The position numbers and the translations under genes are program-made. Below are positions 56,918-64,000 of a DNA stretch of 64,000 nt, one piece after another; the first letter of the stretch is position 1, and the number at the start of each line of letters is the position of its first letter. Source of the stretch: Thalassoglobus polymorphus (GTDB lineage: Bacteria > Planctomycetota > Planctomycetia > Planctomycetales > Planctomycetaceae); NCBI RefSeq assembly GCF_007744255.1, contig NZ_CP036267.1:558001-622000 (forward strand). The letters run 5' to 3'. The notes beneath the pieces are model-generated. The model worked only from the letters and a program-made list of their open reading frames with translations, had not been told where the DNA came from and searched no databases.

Positions 56918-57275
56918 TGCGACTCGTGGAAACACGGTTGCATTCGGTGAGTTTGGTCTGCAGTCTACTCAAGCTGGACACATCTCAGCCCGAACCATTG
57001 AAGCCTGTCGTATTGCGGCGACTCAATATATTCGTGGAACTGGCGGAAAACTTTTCATCCGCATTTTTCCAGATAAGTCAGTGACGGCCCGCCCTCTTGA
57101 AACCCGTATGGGTAAGGGTAAGGGAGAACCGGATCACTGGGTTGCAGTAGTGAAGCCTGGGACAGTTTTGTTTGAAATTGCGGGGGGAACGCACGACGCA
57201 GCTCGTGATTGTTTCAACCGTGTTGCACATAAACTTCCAGTTCGAGTTCGTTTGGTTGAACGTCAACCCGGTTAA
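56856..57275 (+). CDS. rplP: 50S ribosomal protein L16
   Basis: 139 residues. The ATG at 56856 has GAGGAG upstream and starts [20 protein letters not shown]; a second ATG at 56865 is possible. This gives an overlap of 53-62 bases with rps[10 protein letters not shown] and the end [13 protein letters not shown] are conserved. Confidence 0.95.
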   Translation: MALMPKRVKYRKRQRGRIKGNATRGNTVAFGEFGLQSTQAGHISARTIEACRIAATQYIRGTGGKLFIRIFPDKSVTARPLETRMGKGKGEPDHWVAVVKPGTVLFEIAGGTHDAARDCFNRVAHKLPVRVRLVERQPG

Positions 57276-57340
57276 TTTTTGTCTCTTCTTGATGGCACTT
57301 TTTTTCTGTCATCTTTACAATACGCAATGCGACAAGAGTC

Positions 57341-57547
57341 ATGTCGAAAGCAAATGAACTTCGCGAAATGAATGAAGAACAGCTTCAGGCTGAGTTAAAG
57401 TTAACTCAGCAGGAATTGTTCAGATTGCGTTTTCAAGCCTCTACGGAAAAACTGGATGCTCCCAGTAATCTGAAGAAGCTACGCAGAACAATCGCGCGAA
57501 TTAAAACACTCCTGCACGAAAGCCGTTTGGCTGGTGCAGAGTCATAA
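57341..57547 (+). CDS. rpmC: 50S ribosomal protein L29
   Basis: 68 residues, two helices. ELREMNEEQLQAELKLTQQELFRLRFQ and NLKKLRRTIARIKTLLHE-type sequence are typical. It sits near the tunnel exit with L23. Confidence 0.95.
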   Translation: MSKANELREMNEEQLQAELKLTQQELFRLRFQASTEKLDAPSNLKKLRRTIARIKTLLHESRLAGAES

Positions 57548-57583
57548 TAATAGAAACAACGAGCCTGTAAGAGCACAGCTGAT

Positions 57584-57967
57584 ATGCGTACTACGTTGAT
57601 TGGTGTTGTCACAAGTGATCGAAATTCGAAGACGCGCCGCGTCGATGTTGAACGTTTGCATCAGCATTCCAAGTACAAAAAAATTGTACGAGGTCGGACA
57701 GTCTGTTACGTCCATGATGAGAATAACGACTCTAAAATCGGTGATACTATTGAAATCACTGAATGTCGTCCTCGCTCGAAGTCAAAACGTTGGGAACTCG
57801 TTCGAGTAGTGAAGAGCGTCTCCGATGTTGCGAGTCAGTTGAAGCGTGAAGATCAGGTTACAGACGGCGAGTTGAATGCTGCTGATATTGAAGAGCAGAT
57901 TGATTCAAGTGGAGCTGATAAGACTCCCGTTGAAAGTTCAGATGGCGAACAAGCTGCCACTGAATAG
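57584..57967 (+). CDS. rpsQ: 30S ribosomal protein S17 with acidic tail
   Basis: 127 residues. The S17 core is in the first 85: LIGVVTSDRNSKTRRVDVE, YKKIVRGRTVCYVHDE and GDTIEITECRPRSKSKRWEL. The remaining ~40 residues are acidic (DGELNAADIEEQID), longer than in most S17 proteins. Confidence 0.95.
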   Translation: MRTTLIGVVTSDRNSKTRRVDVERLHQHSKYKKIVRGRTVCYVHDENNDSKIGDTIEITECRPRSKSKRWELVRVVKSVSDVASQLKREDQVTDGELNAADIEEQIDSSGADKTPVESSDGEQAATE

Positions 57968-58074
57968 TTCATGAAGATCTGCGAACGCAGGTAATAGTTC
58001 GGGTAAGACTTTTCAAAGTCGAGAAATGCTGCTTTTCTGTTAAGTGTGCATTTCAGTCAAAGTTAATACACTCT

Positions 58075-58094
58075 ACAGGGTCGAGTTACCCTGT
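58075..58094 (+). other. Hairpin between rpsQ and rplN
   Basis: ACAGGGT pairs with ACCCTGT over a six-base loop, just before rplN in a 150-base gap that separates the S10 part from the spc part. It may be an attenuator or regulatory site; no T-run of note follows. Confidence 0.45.
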
Positions 58095-58117
58095 TATTTG
58101 TTGGGAATTATGGCGTC

Positions 58118-58492
58118 ATGATCCAGATGCAAACAGTCTTGGATGTCGCAGACAATACAGGGGCGAAAACCGTCCGTTGTATTCGCGTCCTTGGTGGAAC
58201 TCGTCGTCGGACGGCTTCACTTGGCGACGTGATTGTTGTGAGTATTCAAAAGTCGATTGCTGGTGCTCCGGAAGCTTTTCGAAAAGGAAAAGTCACTCGT
58301 GGAGTCATTGTTCGTGTTCGTAAGAATACTCGCAGATCAGATGGTAGTTACGTCCGTTTTGATAGCAATGCAGTCGTGCTTGTTGATCCAGACGGAAGTC
58401 CTCGTGGAACCAGGATCTTCGGAGCCGTTGCTAGAGAATTACGAGATCATAAGTTCATGAAGATCATTAGCCTCGCTAGTGAGGTGGTGTAA
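58118..58492 (+). CDS. rplN: 50S ribosomal protein L14
   Basis: 124 residues. [40 protein letters not shown] and [14 protein letters not shown] are typical. The binding site is poor, so translation may depend on coupling or leader structure. First gene of the spc part. Confidence 0.97.
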   Translation: MIQMQTVLDVADNTGAKTVRCIRVLGGTRRRTASLGDVIVVSIQKSIAGAPEAFRKGKVTRGVIVRVRKNTRRSDGSYVRFDSNAVVLVDPDGSPRGTRIFGAVARELRDHKFMKIISLASEVV

Positions 58493-58494
58493 CG

Positions 58495-58848
58495 ATGAAG
58501 ATTAAACGCGGAGATATGGTCCTGGTCACAGCCGGTGACGATCGATCATCCACACCAAGGCCTGTTCAACAAGTCCTCGATAATGGACAGAAAGTCCTTA
58601 TTGAAGGTGTGAACCTGGTTTATAAACATGTGAAACGTGGCCATCCCAAGAGTCCTCAAGGTGGGCGTCTACGGATGGAGAAACCTATTCAAAGTTCAAA
58701 TGTGGTCTATTACTGCACCTCATGTGAACAGGGTGTGAAATTAGGTTATCGCTTCAACGAAAATGGTGAGAAAGAACGTTATTGTCGAAAGTGTTCTAAT
58801 GGCATCGGAGTTGTCTCTCCTGCACGTGGGAAACACATTCAGTCGTAA
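58495..58848 (+). CDS. rplX: 50S ribosomal protein L24 with zinc ribbon
   Basis: 117 residues; the ATG is two bases after the rplN stop. KIKRGDMVLVTAGDD (KOW motif), VNLVYKHVKRGHPKSPQGG and a C-terminal C-x2-C...C-x2-C ribbon (YYCTSCEQG and YCRKCSNG) are seen. The ribbon type implies zinc-dependent folding. Confidence 0.96.
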   Translation: MKIKRGDMVLVTAGDDRSSTPRPVQQVLDNGQKVLIEGVNLVYKHVKRGHPKSPQGGRLRMEKPIQSSNVVYYCTSCEQGVKLGYRFNENGEKERYCRKCSNGIGVVSPARGKHIQS

Positions 58849-58896
58849 TCGGCAAGTTAGATATATCGCTTCTAAGTATCGTGAGGTTGGGTTCAA

Positions 58897-59451
58897 ATGG
58901 CCCGGTTTAAAGAAAAATATAACACCGAGATCGTTCCGAAGCTCTCCGACCAGCTTGGACGTGAGAACCGGCATAGCTTACCCAAAATCGAAAAGATTGT
59001 GGTTAGCATGGGAGTCGGAGCTGCAATTCAAGATCAAAAAGTTCTTGATGAGGCTCTGGGGTATTTGATGCAGATCACAGGTCAAAAACCATCAGTTCGT
59101 CGTTCGCGTAAGTCAATTGCACAGTTTAAGCTTCGCGAAGGAATGCGAATTGGTGGTGCAGTGACTCTTCGCAAACAGAGGATGTACGAATTCCTGGACC
59201 GTTTGATCACTTTGGTTTTACCACGTGTTCGAGATTTCCGTGGTGTTAATCCGAATGCGTTTGATGGTCGAGGCAATTACAGCCTGGGGTTGAGCGAGCA
59301 AGTCGTTTTCCCTGAAGTGAATGCAGACAAGGTCAAGAATATTCAGGGTATGAATATTGCGATTGTTACGTCTGCTGAGAATGATGACGAAGCACGTCTC
59401 TTGCTGAAAGAGTTTGGTATGCCGTTCAAAGACCCGAGTAAGAAGCGTTAG
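58897..59451 (+). CDS. rplE: 50S ribosomal protein L5
   Basis: 184 residues. MARFKEKYNTEIVPKLSDQ, GQKPSVRRSRKSIAQFKLREGM and GNYSLGLSEQVVFPEV are family blocks. Binds 5S rRNA and the P-site tRNA. Confidence 0.97.
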   Translation: MARFKEKYNTEIVPKLSDQLGRENRHSLPKIEKIVVSMGVGAAIQDQKVLDEALGYLMQITGQKPSVRRSRKSIAQFKLREGMRIGGAVTLRKQRMYEFLDRLITLVLPRVRDFRGVNPNAFDGRGNYSLGLSEQVVFPEVNADKVKNIQGMNIAIVTSAENDDEARLLLKEFGMPFKDPSKKR

Positions 59452-59459
59452 GATAAGAC

Positions 59460-59645
59460 ATGGCTAGCAAATCAAAAATCGCGAAAGCAAGCAGGACTCC
59501 TAAGTTCAGTTCACGTATTGAACGTCGCTGTGCATTGTGTGGCAGACCTCGAGCGGTATATCGTAAGTTCAAAGTTTGTCGTATCTGCTTCCGTGACTTG
59601 TGCTTGGATGGTGTTGTCCCCGGGATGAAAAAAGCAAGCTGGTAA
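59460..59645 (+). CDS. rpsZ: 30S ribosomal protein S14, zinc type
   Basis: 61 residues, the short C+ form. Four cysteines bind zinc: CALCGRP and VCRICFRD. The C-terminal PGMKKASW is conserved. It follows rplE by 8 bases. Confidence 0.97.
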   Translation: MASKSKIAKASRTPKFSSRIERRCALCGRPRAVYRKFKVCRICFRDLCLDGVVPGMKKASW

Positions 59646-59728
59646 TACTTGCTTGTAATGTGAAGTCAGTACGATTAACAGAATTATCAATACAATGAAG
59701 ACAGACGAGATCCGAGGGTTCCCGAATA

Positions 59729-60124
59729 ATGATGACTGATCCGATTGCTGATATGTTGACACGTATTCGCAATGCAATACAAATCGAACGACCTTTTGTT
59801 GACATTCCATTGTCAAAAGTCAAGATTGGAATCGCTGAGGTACTTCAGCGTGAAGGTTATATTTGGGATTTCGAAGTCGTTGAGCAAGAACCACAATCGA
59901 TTCTCCGAGTCAATCTAAAGTACAGTCCGACAGGTGAACGAGTGATTCAAAAGATCTCTCGTGTAAGTAAACCTGGTCGTCGTGTCTATGTCGACTATCG
60001 CAATCTCCCAGAGGTTCTTGATGGAATGGGCATCTGTGTGATGTCAACCAATCAGGGCGTCTTGAGCAATCGCGAAGCGAAAAAAAATCATGTTGGTGGT
60101 GAAGTGATTTGTGAAGTTTGGTAG
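59729..60124 (+). CDS. rpsH: 30S ribosomal protein S8
   Basis: 131 residues. DPIADMLTRIRNAI, KPGRRVYVDYRNLPEVLDGMG and VMSTNQGVLSNREAKKNHVGGEVICEVW are typical. The start may be the first or second of two adjacent ATG codons. In E. coli S8 represses the spc operon. Confidence 0.97.
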   Translation: MMTDPIADMLTRIRNAIQIERPFVDIPLSKVKIGIAEVLQREGYIWDFEVVEQEPQSILRVNLKYSPTGERVIQKISRVSKPGRRVYVDYRNLPEVLDGMGICVMSTNQGVLSNREAKKNHVGGEVICEVW

Positions 60125-60187
60125 TCGCCAACACTTTCTGAGAACAACTACTTAGGACATTTATGTCCTAAAATGCAGGTAAGAGTC

Positions 60188-60733
60188 ATGTCGAGAATTG
60201 GAAAAAAACCGATTCCAGTCGCCGTTGGGACCGAAGTCACCATCTCTGATGGAGTGATTCAAGTAAAAGGTAAAAACGGTGAGTTGTCTTTCGAACATCA
60301 TCCAAATATAGAAGTTGTTTGGAATGACAGTGATCGAGTCGTTCAGGTTAGCCGGCCTAATGATCAACCTCAAAACCGTGCACTGCATGGTCTGACTAGA
60401 GCTCTGATTGCAAATATGGTCGAAGGGGTTAATGAGCCCTTCGTGAGAAAACTTGAGATCCAAGGTGTCGGCTATCAGGCAACTCTGAATGGCAAAGAGC
60501 TTGCTCTTCAAGTAGGCTTTGCGAATACCGTACGATTGCCAGTTCCAGAAAATGTTTCTTGTGAACTTCCCAACTCTACATCCATCGTTGTGAAGAGCAC
60601 AGACAAACAAGCTGTTGGTCAATTTGCAGCGAATATTCGTCGTGTCCGTCCACCTGAGCCTTATAAAGGTAAAGGGATTCGTTACGAGGGAGAACAAGTT
60701 CGTCGCAAGTCTGGTAAGGCTTTCGGTAGTTAA
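60188..60733 (+). CDS. rplF: 50S ribosomal protein L6
   Basis: 181 residues from the ATG at 60188 (MSRIGKKPIPV); upstream codons lack family sequence. VEGVNEPFVRKLEIQGVGYQA and RVRPPEPYKGKGIRYEGE are diagnostic. Confidence 0.97.
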   Translation: MSRIGKKPIPVAVGTEVTISDGVIQVKGKNGELSFEHHPNIEVVWNDSDRVVQVSRPNDQPQNRALHGLTRALIANMVEGVNEPFVRKLEIQGVGYQATLNGKELALQVGFANTVRLPVPENVSCELPNSTSIVVKSTDKQAVGQFAANIRRVRPPEPYKGKGIRYEGEQVRRKSGKAFGS

Positions 60734-60803
60734 TCGAATCATCCAGTCATACCATCATTGCTTTTAATTGTTCCAACAGAAATCAAAAGTTCGGAAGTGA
60801 GTC

Positions 60804-61169
60804 ATGAAAGTTGGAAAGCGAATTGCTGTTCAGCGTGTTAGACGTCAAAATCATGTCCGTAATCGCGTACGTGCAACAGGTCGTCTTCGCTTGACTGTGT
60901 GTCGCAGTAATCGCAACATCTCCGCTCAGATCATCGATGATGAAACTGGTCGGACTCTAGTTTCAGCGAGTACGTTGGAAAAAGAGCTTGGTGGTGCAGG
61001 TAAAGCACACGGTAATGTTGAGTCGGCTAAAAAAGTCGGAAAAGCTCTCGGTGAACGTGCAGTAAAAGCTGGAATTACAGCTGTTGCTTTTGATCGAGGG
61101 TCTTATAAGTTTCATGGACGTGTTGCTGCGATCGCAGAAGCCATCCGTGAATCTGGTGTGAACGTTTAA
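60804..61169 (+). CDS. rplR: 50S ribosomal protein L18
   Basis: 121 residues. RVRRQNHVRNRVRATGRLRL, NISAQIIDDETGRTLVSAST and AFDRGSYKFHGRVAAIAEA are conserved. Binds 5S rRNA with L5. Confidence 0.96.
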   Translation: MKVGKRIAVQRVRRQNHVRNRVRATGRLRLTVCRSNRNISAQIIDDETGRTLVSASTLEKELGGAGKAHGNVESAKKVGKALGERAVKAGITAVAFDRGSYKFHGRVAAIAEAIRESGVNV

Positions 61170-61285
61170 TTAATAACTTTGAATTCAGATTCAGCTTTAA
61201 TCAAAGAGAATTTCGACAAGTCTATCGTCTAGCATTGTTTAGTGCTTTTCAGATCTTTGTTGAATGAATGTTGGGAGTGGCCGTC

Positions 61286-61774
61286 GTGGCACATCAAGAC
61301 AGCGGACAAGGTACTAAAAATCCTGAACGAGTTGTTCAGATTCGACGATGTGCGTGTGTGGTTAAAGGTGGACGACGTTTCAGCTTTGCCTCCCTCGTTG
61401 TAGTTGGAGATGAAAACGGTCGTGTAGGCTATGGGTATGGTAAAGGAACAGAAGTTCCTGTTGCTGTCGAAAAGGCTACAAAACAGGCCAATCGTTCAAT
61501 GCATCCTGTTTCACTGGATGGCACAACGATCCCTCATCAGGTTGAAGGTCGGTTTGGCGCATCGAAAGTTCTGTTGATGCCAGCTGCTCCTGGTACAGGA
61601 ATCATTGCTGGAGAGACAGTTCGTGCTGTTGTTGAACTGGTCGGTGTCAAAGATATTTTGACCAAATGCAGAGGATCTGCAAACCCTGTCAATCTTGTTA
61701 AAGCAACATTCGACGCACTCTTGAAGCTGCGAACGAAAGATGATGTTGCTCGACTTCGTGGCGTTGAGATTTAA
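61286..61774 (+). CDS. rpsE: 30S ribosomal protein S5
   Basis: 162 residues, with the start placed at GTG 61286 because GGGAG lies 9 bases upstream; an ATG at 61268 would add six residues. VVQIRRCACVVKGGRRFSFA, VVVGDENGRVGYGYGKG and VLMPAAPGTGIIAGETVRAV are typical. No rpmD follows. Confidence 0.96.
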   Translation: MAHQDSGQGTKNPERVVQIRRCACVVKGGRRFSFASLVVVGDENGRVGYGYGKGTEVPVAVEKATKQANRSMHPVSLDGTTIPHQVEGRFGASKVLLMPAAPGTGIIAGETVRAVVELVGVKDILTKCRGSANPVNLVKATFDALLKLRTKDDVARLRGVEI

Positions 61775-61949
61775 GTTCGATGTGACTTCCGTAACTGGAA
61801 TGTTCAATCAGACAAAATCTTCCGTCCACTATTTCTTATTTCTTCTAAATCACTTATCGTAGATCTTTATATCTATGATTTGAAAATCTGAGTCGACTGT
61901 TTCGAGCATCTGTTTGAAGAGTGTCCTCGAAATTATTGGAATTACAGCC

Positions 61950-62399
61950 ATGATGATCAACGACGTCCACCAGGGCATCACAAAGAATAAAAACCGCAAA
62001 CGTGTTGGTCGCGGTGTTGGGTCTGGGCATGGAAAGACTTGTGGTCGAGGTCACAAGGGTGCAGGAAGTCGGCGTGGTCATTCAAAGCGACTCGGATTTG
62101 CTGGTGGTCAGATGCCACTTTTCCGTTTAGTTGCTAAACGTGGCTTCAATAACAACGCTTTTTCCAAAAAGGTTATCGCCGTTAACATCGGAACACTTCA
62201 AAAGCATTTTGAAGATGGTTCTGAGGTGAATCCGGAAACTTTAAAGCGAATTGGTTTGGCAAAAGGAACTTACGATTTCATCAAGATTCTTGGTGATGGT
62301 GAGTTGTCCTCCAAGCTCGTTATCAAAGCACATCGATTTTCAAAGTCCGCTTTAGAAAAGATCGAAGCATCTGGTGGCACTGCCGAGATTCTTGTTTAG
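61950..62399 (+). CDS. rplO: 50S ribosomal protein L15
   Basis: 149 residues. Two adjacent ATG codons (61950, 61953) may be used. RKRVGRGVGSGHGKTCGRGHKG, GGQMPLFRLVAKRGF and the end AHRFSKSALEKIEASGG identify it. The gap before it (175 bases) is too short for L30. Confidence 0.97.
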   Translation: MMINDVHQGITKNKNRKRVGRGVGSGHGKTCGRGHKGAGSRRGHSKRLGFAGGQMPLFRLVAKRGFNNNAFSKKVIAVNIGTLQKHFEDGSEVNPETLKRIGLAKGTYDFIKILGDGELSSKLVIKAHRFSKSALEKIEASGGTAEILV

Positions 62400-62685
62400 G
62401 ATCCATTCGTGCAGCTGTCGAAATCTGCTGATTCAGAACGTTTGGTATCAATATTCTTGATAGAAATGCGAACCGTAAAGAGGAATTCTATTAAATCGCA
62501 CTGAGAAATCCGCGATCAGAGCTCTTTGGACTTGCATTATCAGGGGGAGATTCGTTACCTCCTACGTCATCAATGATAAATATTTCAAAATTGACATTCC
62601 AAACTTCATGAGCTTCATCACAGCCGAATTCTTTTCTTTGTGATGCACGTGAAATCAGGACGGTTTACGATAAGGAAGTTGTTAC

Positions 62686-64000
62686 ATGCTGTCTCGCCTG
62701 AAAACCGTTTTCACGATCCCTGAGTTGCGTCAGAAGGTGATGATCACTTTGATCCTTCTCGGTGTGTATCGGATGGGATTCTCGATTCCGTTGCCATTCA
62801 TCGATCAGGCAGCTTTTGCTGAAAACTTCAAGAATATGGCTGGCCAACAGGGAATGGGTCAGGTTCTTCAAGCCGTTGCATTGTTATCCGCTTCAAAGCT
62901 GGGGAATGCAACTATCTTTGGCCTGGGGATTATGCCCTATATTTCTGCTTCGATTATCTTTCAGCTGCTGGGGCAAGTCTATCCTCCGCTAGAAGCCTTG
63001 CAAAAAGAAGGTGAGACGGGCCGCAAGAAAATCAATGAATATACTCGGTATGCGACCGTTGTGATTTGTTTAGGGCAGAGTTTCTTCTGGATCAGGATGC
63101 TAAGTAGCGGAGGAATGGGCCAGGGAATGGTGCTCGAGGATTACAGTGGGTTCTTTTATGTCATGGTGGCAACAATCACTATGACGACTGGGACCTTACT
63201 GTTGATGTGGATCGGTGAGCAGATTGACGAGTATGGTATTGGTAACGGAATCAGCTTATTGATTATGGCAGGAATTTTGGCTCAGATGCCAACTGCAGGC
63301 ATGGAACTGCTTCGTCCTGCGTTCAAATCAGGAATTGGACTTGGTACCGATGCGGGTGTCGACAAACTCCTTCCGTTAGCTGTCATTTTTGTGTCAGTTG
63401 TCTTGGGGGTTATAGCAATCACTCAGGCTCAACGCCGTATCCCGATTCAAAGTGCTAAGCATGTCCGTGGTCGCCGAGTTCTTGGTGGACAACGTCAGTT
63501 TTTACCGTTGCGGGTTAACCAGGCTGGCGTGATGCCGATCATCTTCGCTTCGAGTCTGTTGATGTTTCCGATGTTTATCTTCGGTTACCTGAATCAAGCT
63601 TTTCCAAACAGCTCGTTTCTCTCAATGGCGAACAGTACTTTCGGTGGTGGACGAGGATTGATCTACAACTTGGTTTACGTCGGCCTGATCTTCTTCTTCT
63701 GTTATTTCTGGACAAGCATTACCTTTAATCCAAAGGATATGGCTGAGAACCTCAAGGATTACGGAAGTTTTGTTCCGGGGTATCGACCAGGCTCTCATAC
63801 AGAGAAATACCTGGATCAAGTCATGACACGTATCACTTATGTTGGAGCAGGATTCTTGGCCTTGATCGCCATTATTCCAACATTGGTTGCGAGCGGGATG
63901 AGTATTTCATTCATGATCGCCAGTTTCTATGGGGGAACCGGTTTGCTCATTGTCGTCTCTGTGGCTTTGGATCTAGTCCAGAAGATTGATTCGCATTTGG
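62686..64000 (+). CDS. secY: Protein translocase subunit SecY (3' truncated by window edge)
   Basis: About 438 residues are seen, nearly the whole protein. The ATG at 62686 has AAGGAAG 8 bases upstream. LKTVFTIPELRQKVMITLIL starts it. Then come the plug region, GLGIMPYISASIIFQLL, the cytoplasmic RRIPIQSAKHVRGR, RQFLPLRVNQAGVMPIIFA, and FYGGTGLLIVVSVALD near the end. It forms the SecYEG channel in the inner membrane. The stop codon lies beyond the window. Confidence 0.97.
   Translation, partial: MLSRLKTVFTIPELRQKVMITLILLGVYRMGFSIPLPFIDQAAFAENFKNMAGQQGMGQVLQAVALLSASKLGNATIFGLGIMPYISASIIFQLLGQVYPPLEALQKEGETGRKKINEYTRYATVVICLGQSFFWIRMLSSGGMGQGMVLEDYSGFFYVMVATITMTTGTLLLMWIGEQIDEYGIGNGISLLIMAGILAQMPTAGMELLRPAFKSGIGLGTDAGVDKLLPLAVIFVSVVLGVIAITQAQRRIPIQSAKHVRGRRVLGGQRQFLPLRVNQAGVMPIIFASSLLMFPMFIFGYLNQAFPNSSFLSMANSTFGGGRGLIYNLVYVGLIFFFCYFWTSITFNPKDMAENLKDYGSFVPGYRPGSHTEKYLDQVMTRITYVGAGFLALIAIIPTLVASGMSISFMIASFYGGTGLLIVVSVALDLVQKIDSHL

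Overview
The window looks like a chromosomal segment of a planctomycete (order Planctomycetales, about half G+C). The signs are secreted DUF1559-type protein, secreted sulfatase, TolC-like lipoproteins, a DUF6655-like lipoprotein, a PDZ protein with low-complexity repeats, a Rho factor with a long disordered N-terminus, and long intergenic spaces. The genus cannot be fixed from the sequence alone.

Layout. 1-4.4 kb: 3' end of ribA, a small secreted protein, and a beta-carbonic anhydrase followed by a SulP transporter (a likely bicarbonate pair). 4.4-6.8 kb: glutamate decarboxylase with a downstream membrane protein. 6.9-9.04 kb: an accessory island, in which two direct repeats (X and Y, nested as X1-Y1...Y2-X2) enclose a low-GC pair of unknown genes and an IS4-type transposase remnant. 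9-16 kb: a CorA-like transporter, a 4-hydroxyproline epimerase/D-amino-acid dehydrogenase operon, a Ppx/GppA phosphatase, a beta-CASP RNase and tRNA-Cys. 16.5-25 kb: TPR protein, DUF72 protein, sulfatase, a 58-residue ORF that occurs twice in the window, DUF6868 protein, a giant DUF1559-type protein and a secreted LMW-phosphatase-like protein. 25-27 kb: rpsP-trmD-rplS without rimM. 27-50.5 kb: PDZ/repeat protein, two TolC paralogues, fumC, rpsU, ppa, an M20 peptidase, serS, a nucleotidyltransferase-HD fusion, an ABC-2 permease, lipoproteins, rho and yggS-yggU. 50.8-64 kb: rpsR on the minus strand, then a 1-kb G-rich gene-free leader and the S10-spc ribosomal protein cluster from rpsJ to secY (secY runs off the end; rpmD is absent).

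The most unusual feature is a dispersed element of about 100 bp (family 1; 11 copies including decayed ones). Its clear copies fold into two hairpins whose arms change in a compensatory way, so the pairing is kept while the sequence drifts. Several copies begin exactly on the TAG stop codon of the upstream gene. A second small element of 67 bp (family 2) occurs twice, each time next to a family-1 copy. A third family (Y) is MITE-like with 20-bp inverted ends. I recognise none of these as a named family. All function assignments rest on reading the translated sequences and remembered family motifs; no database search was run.
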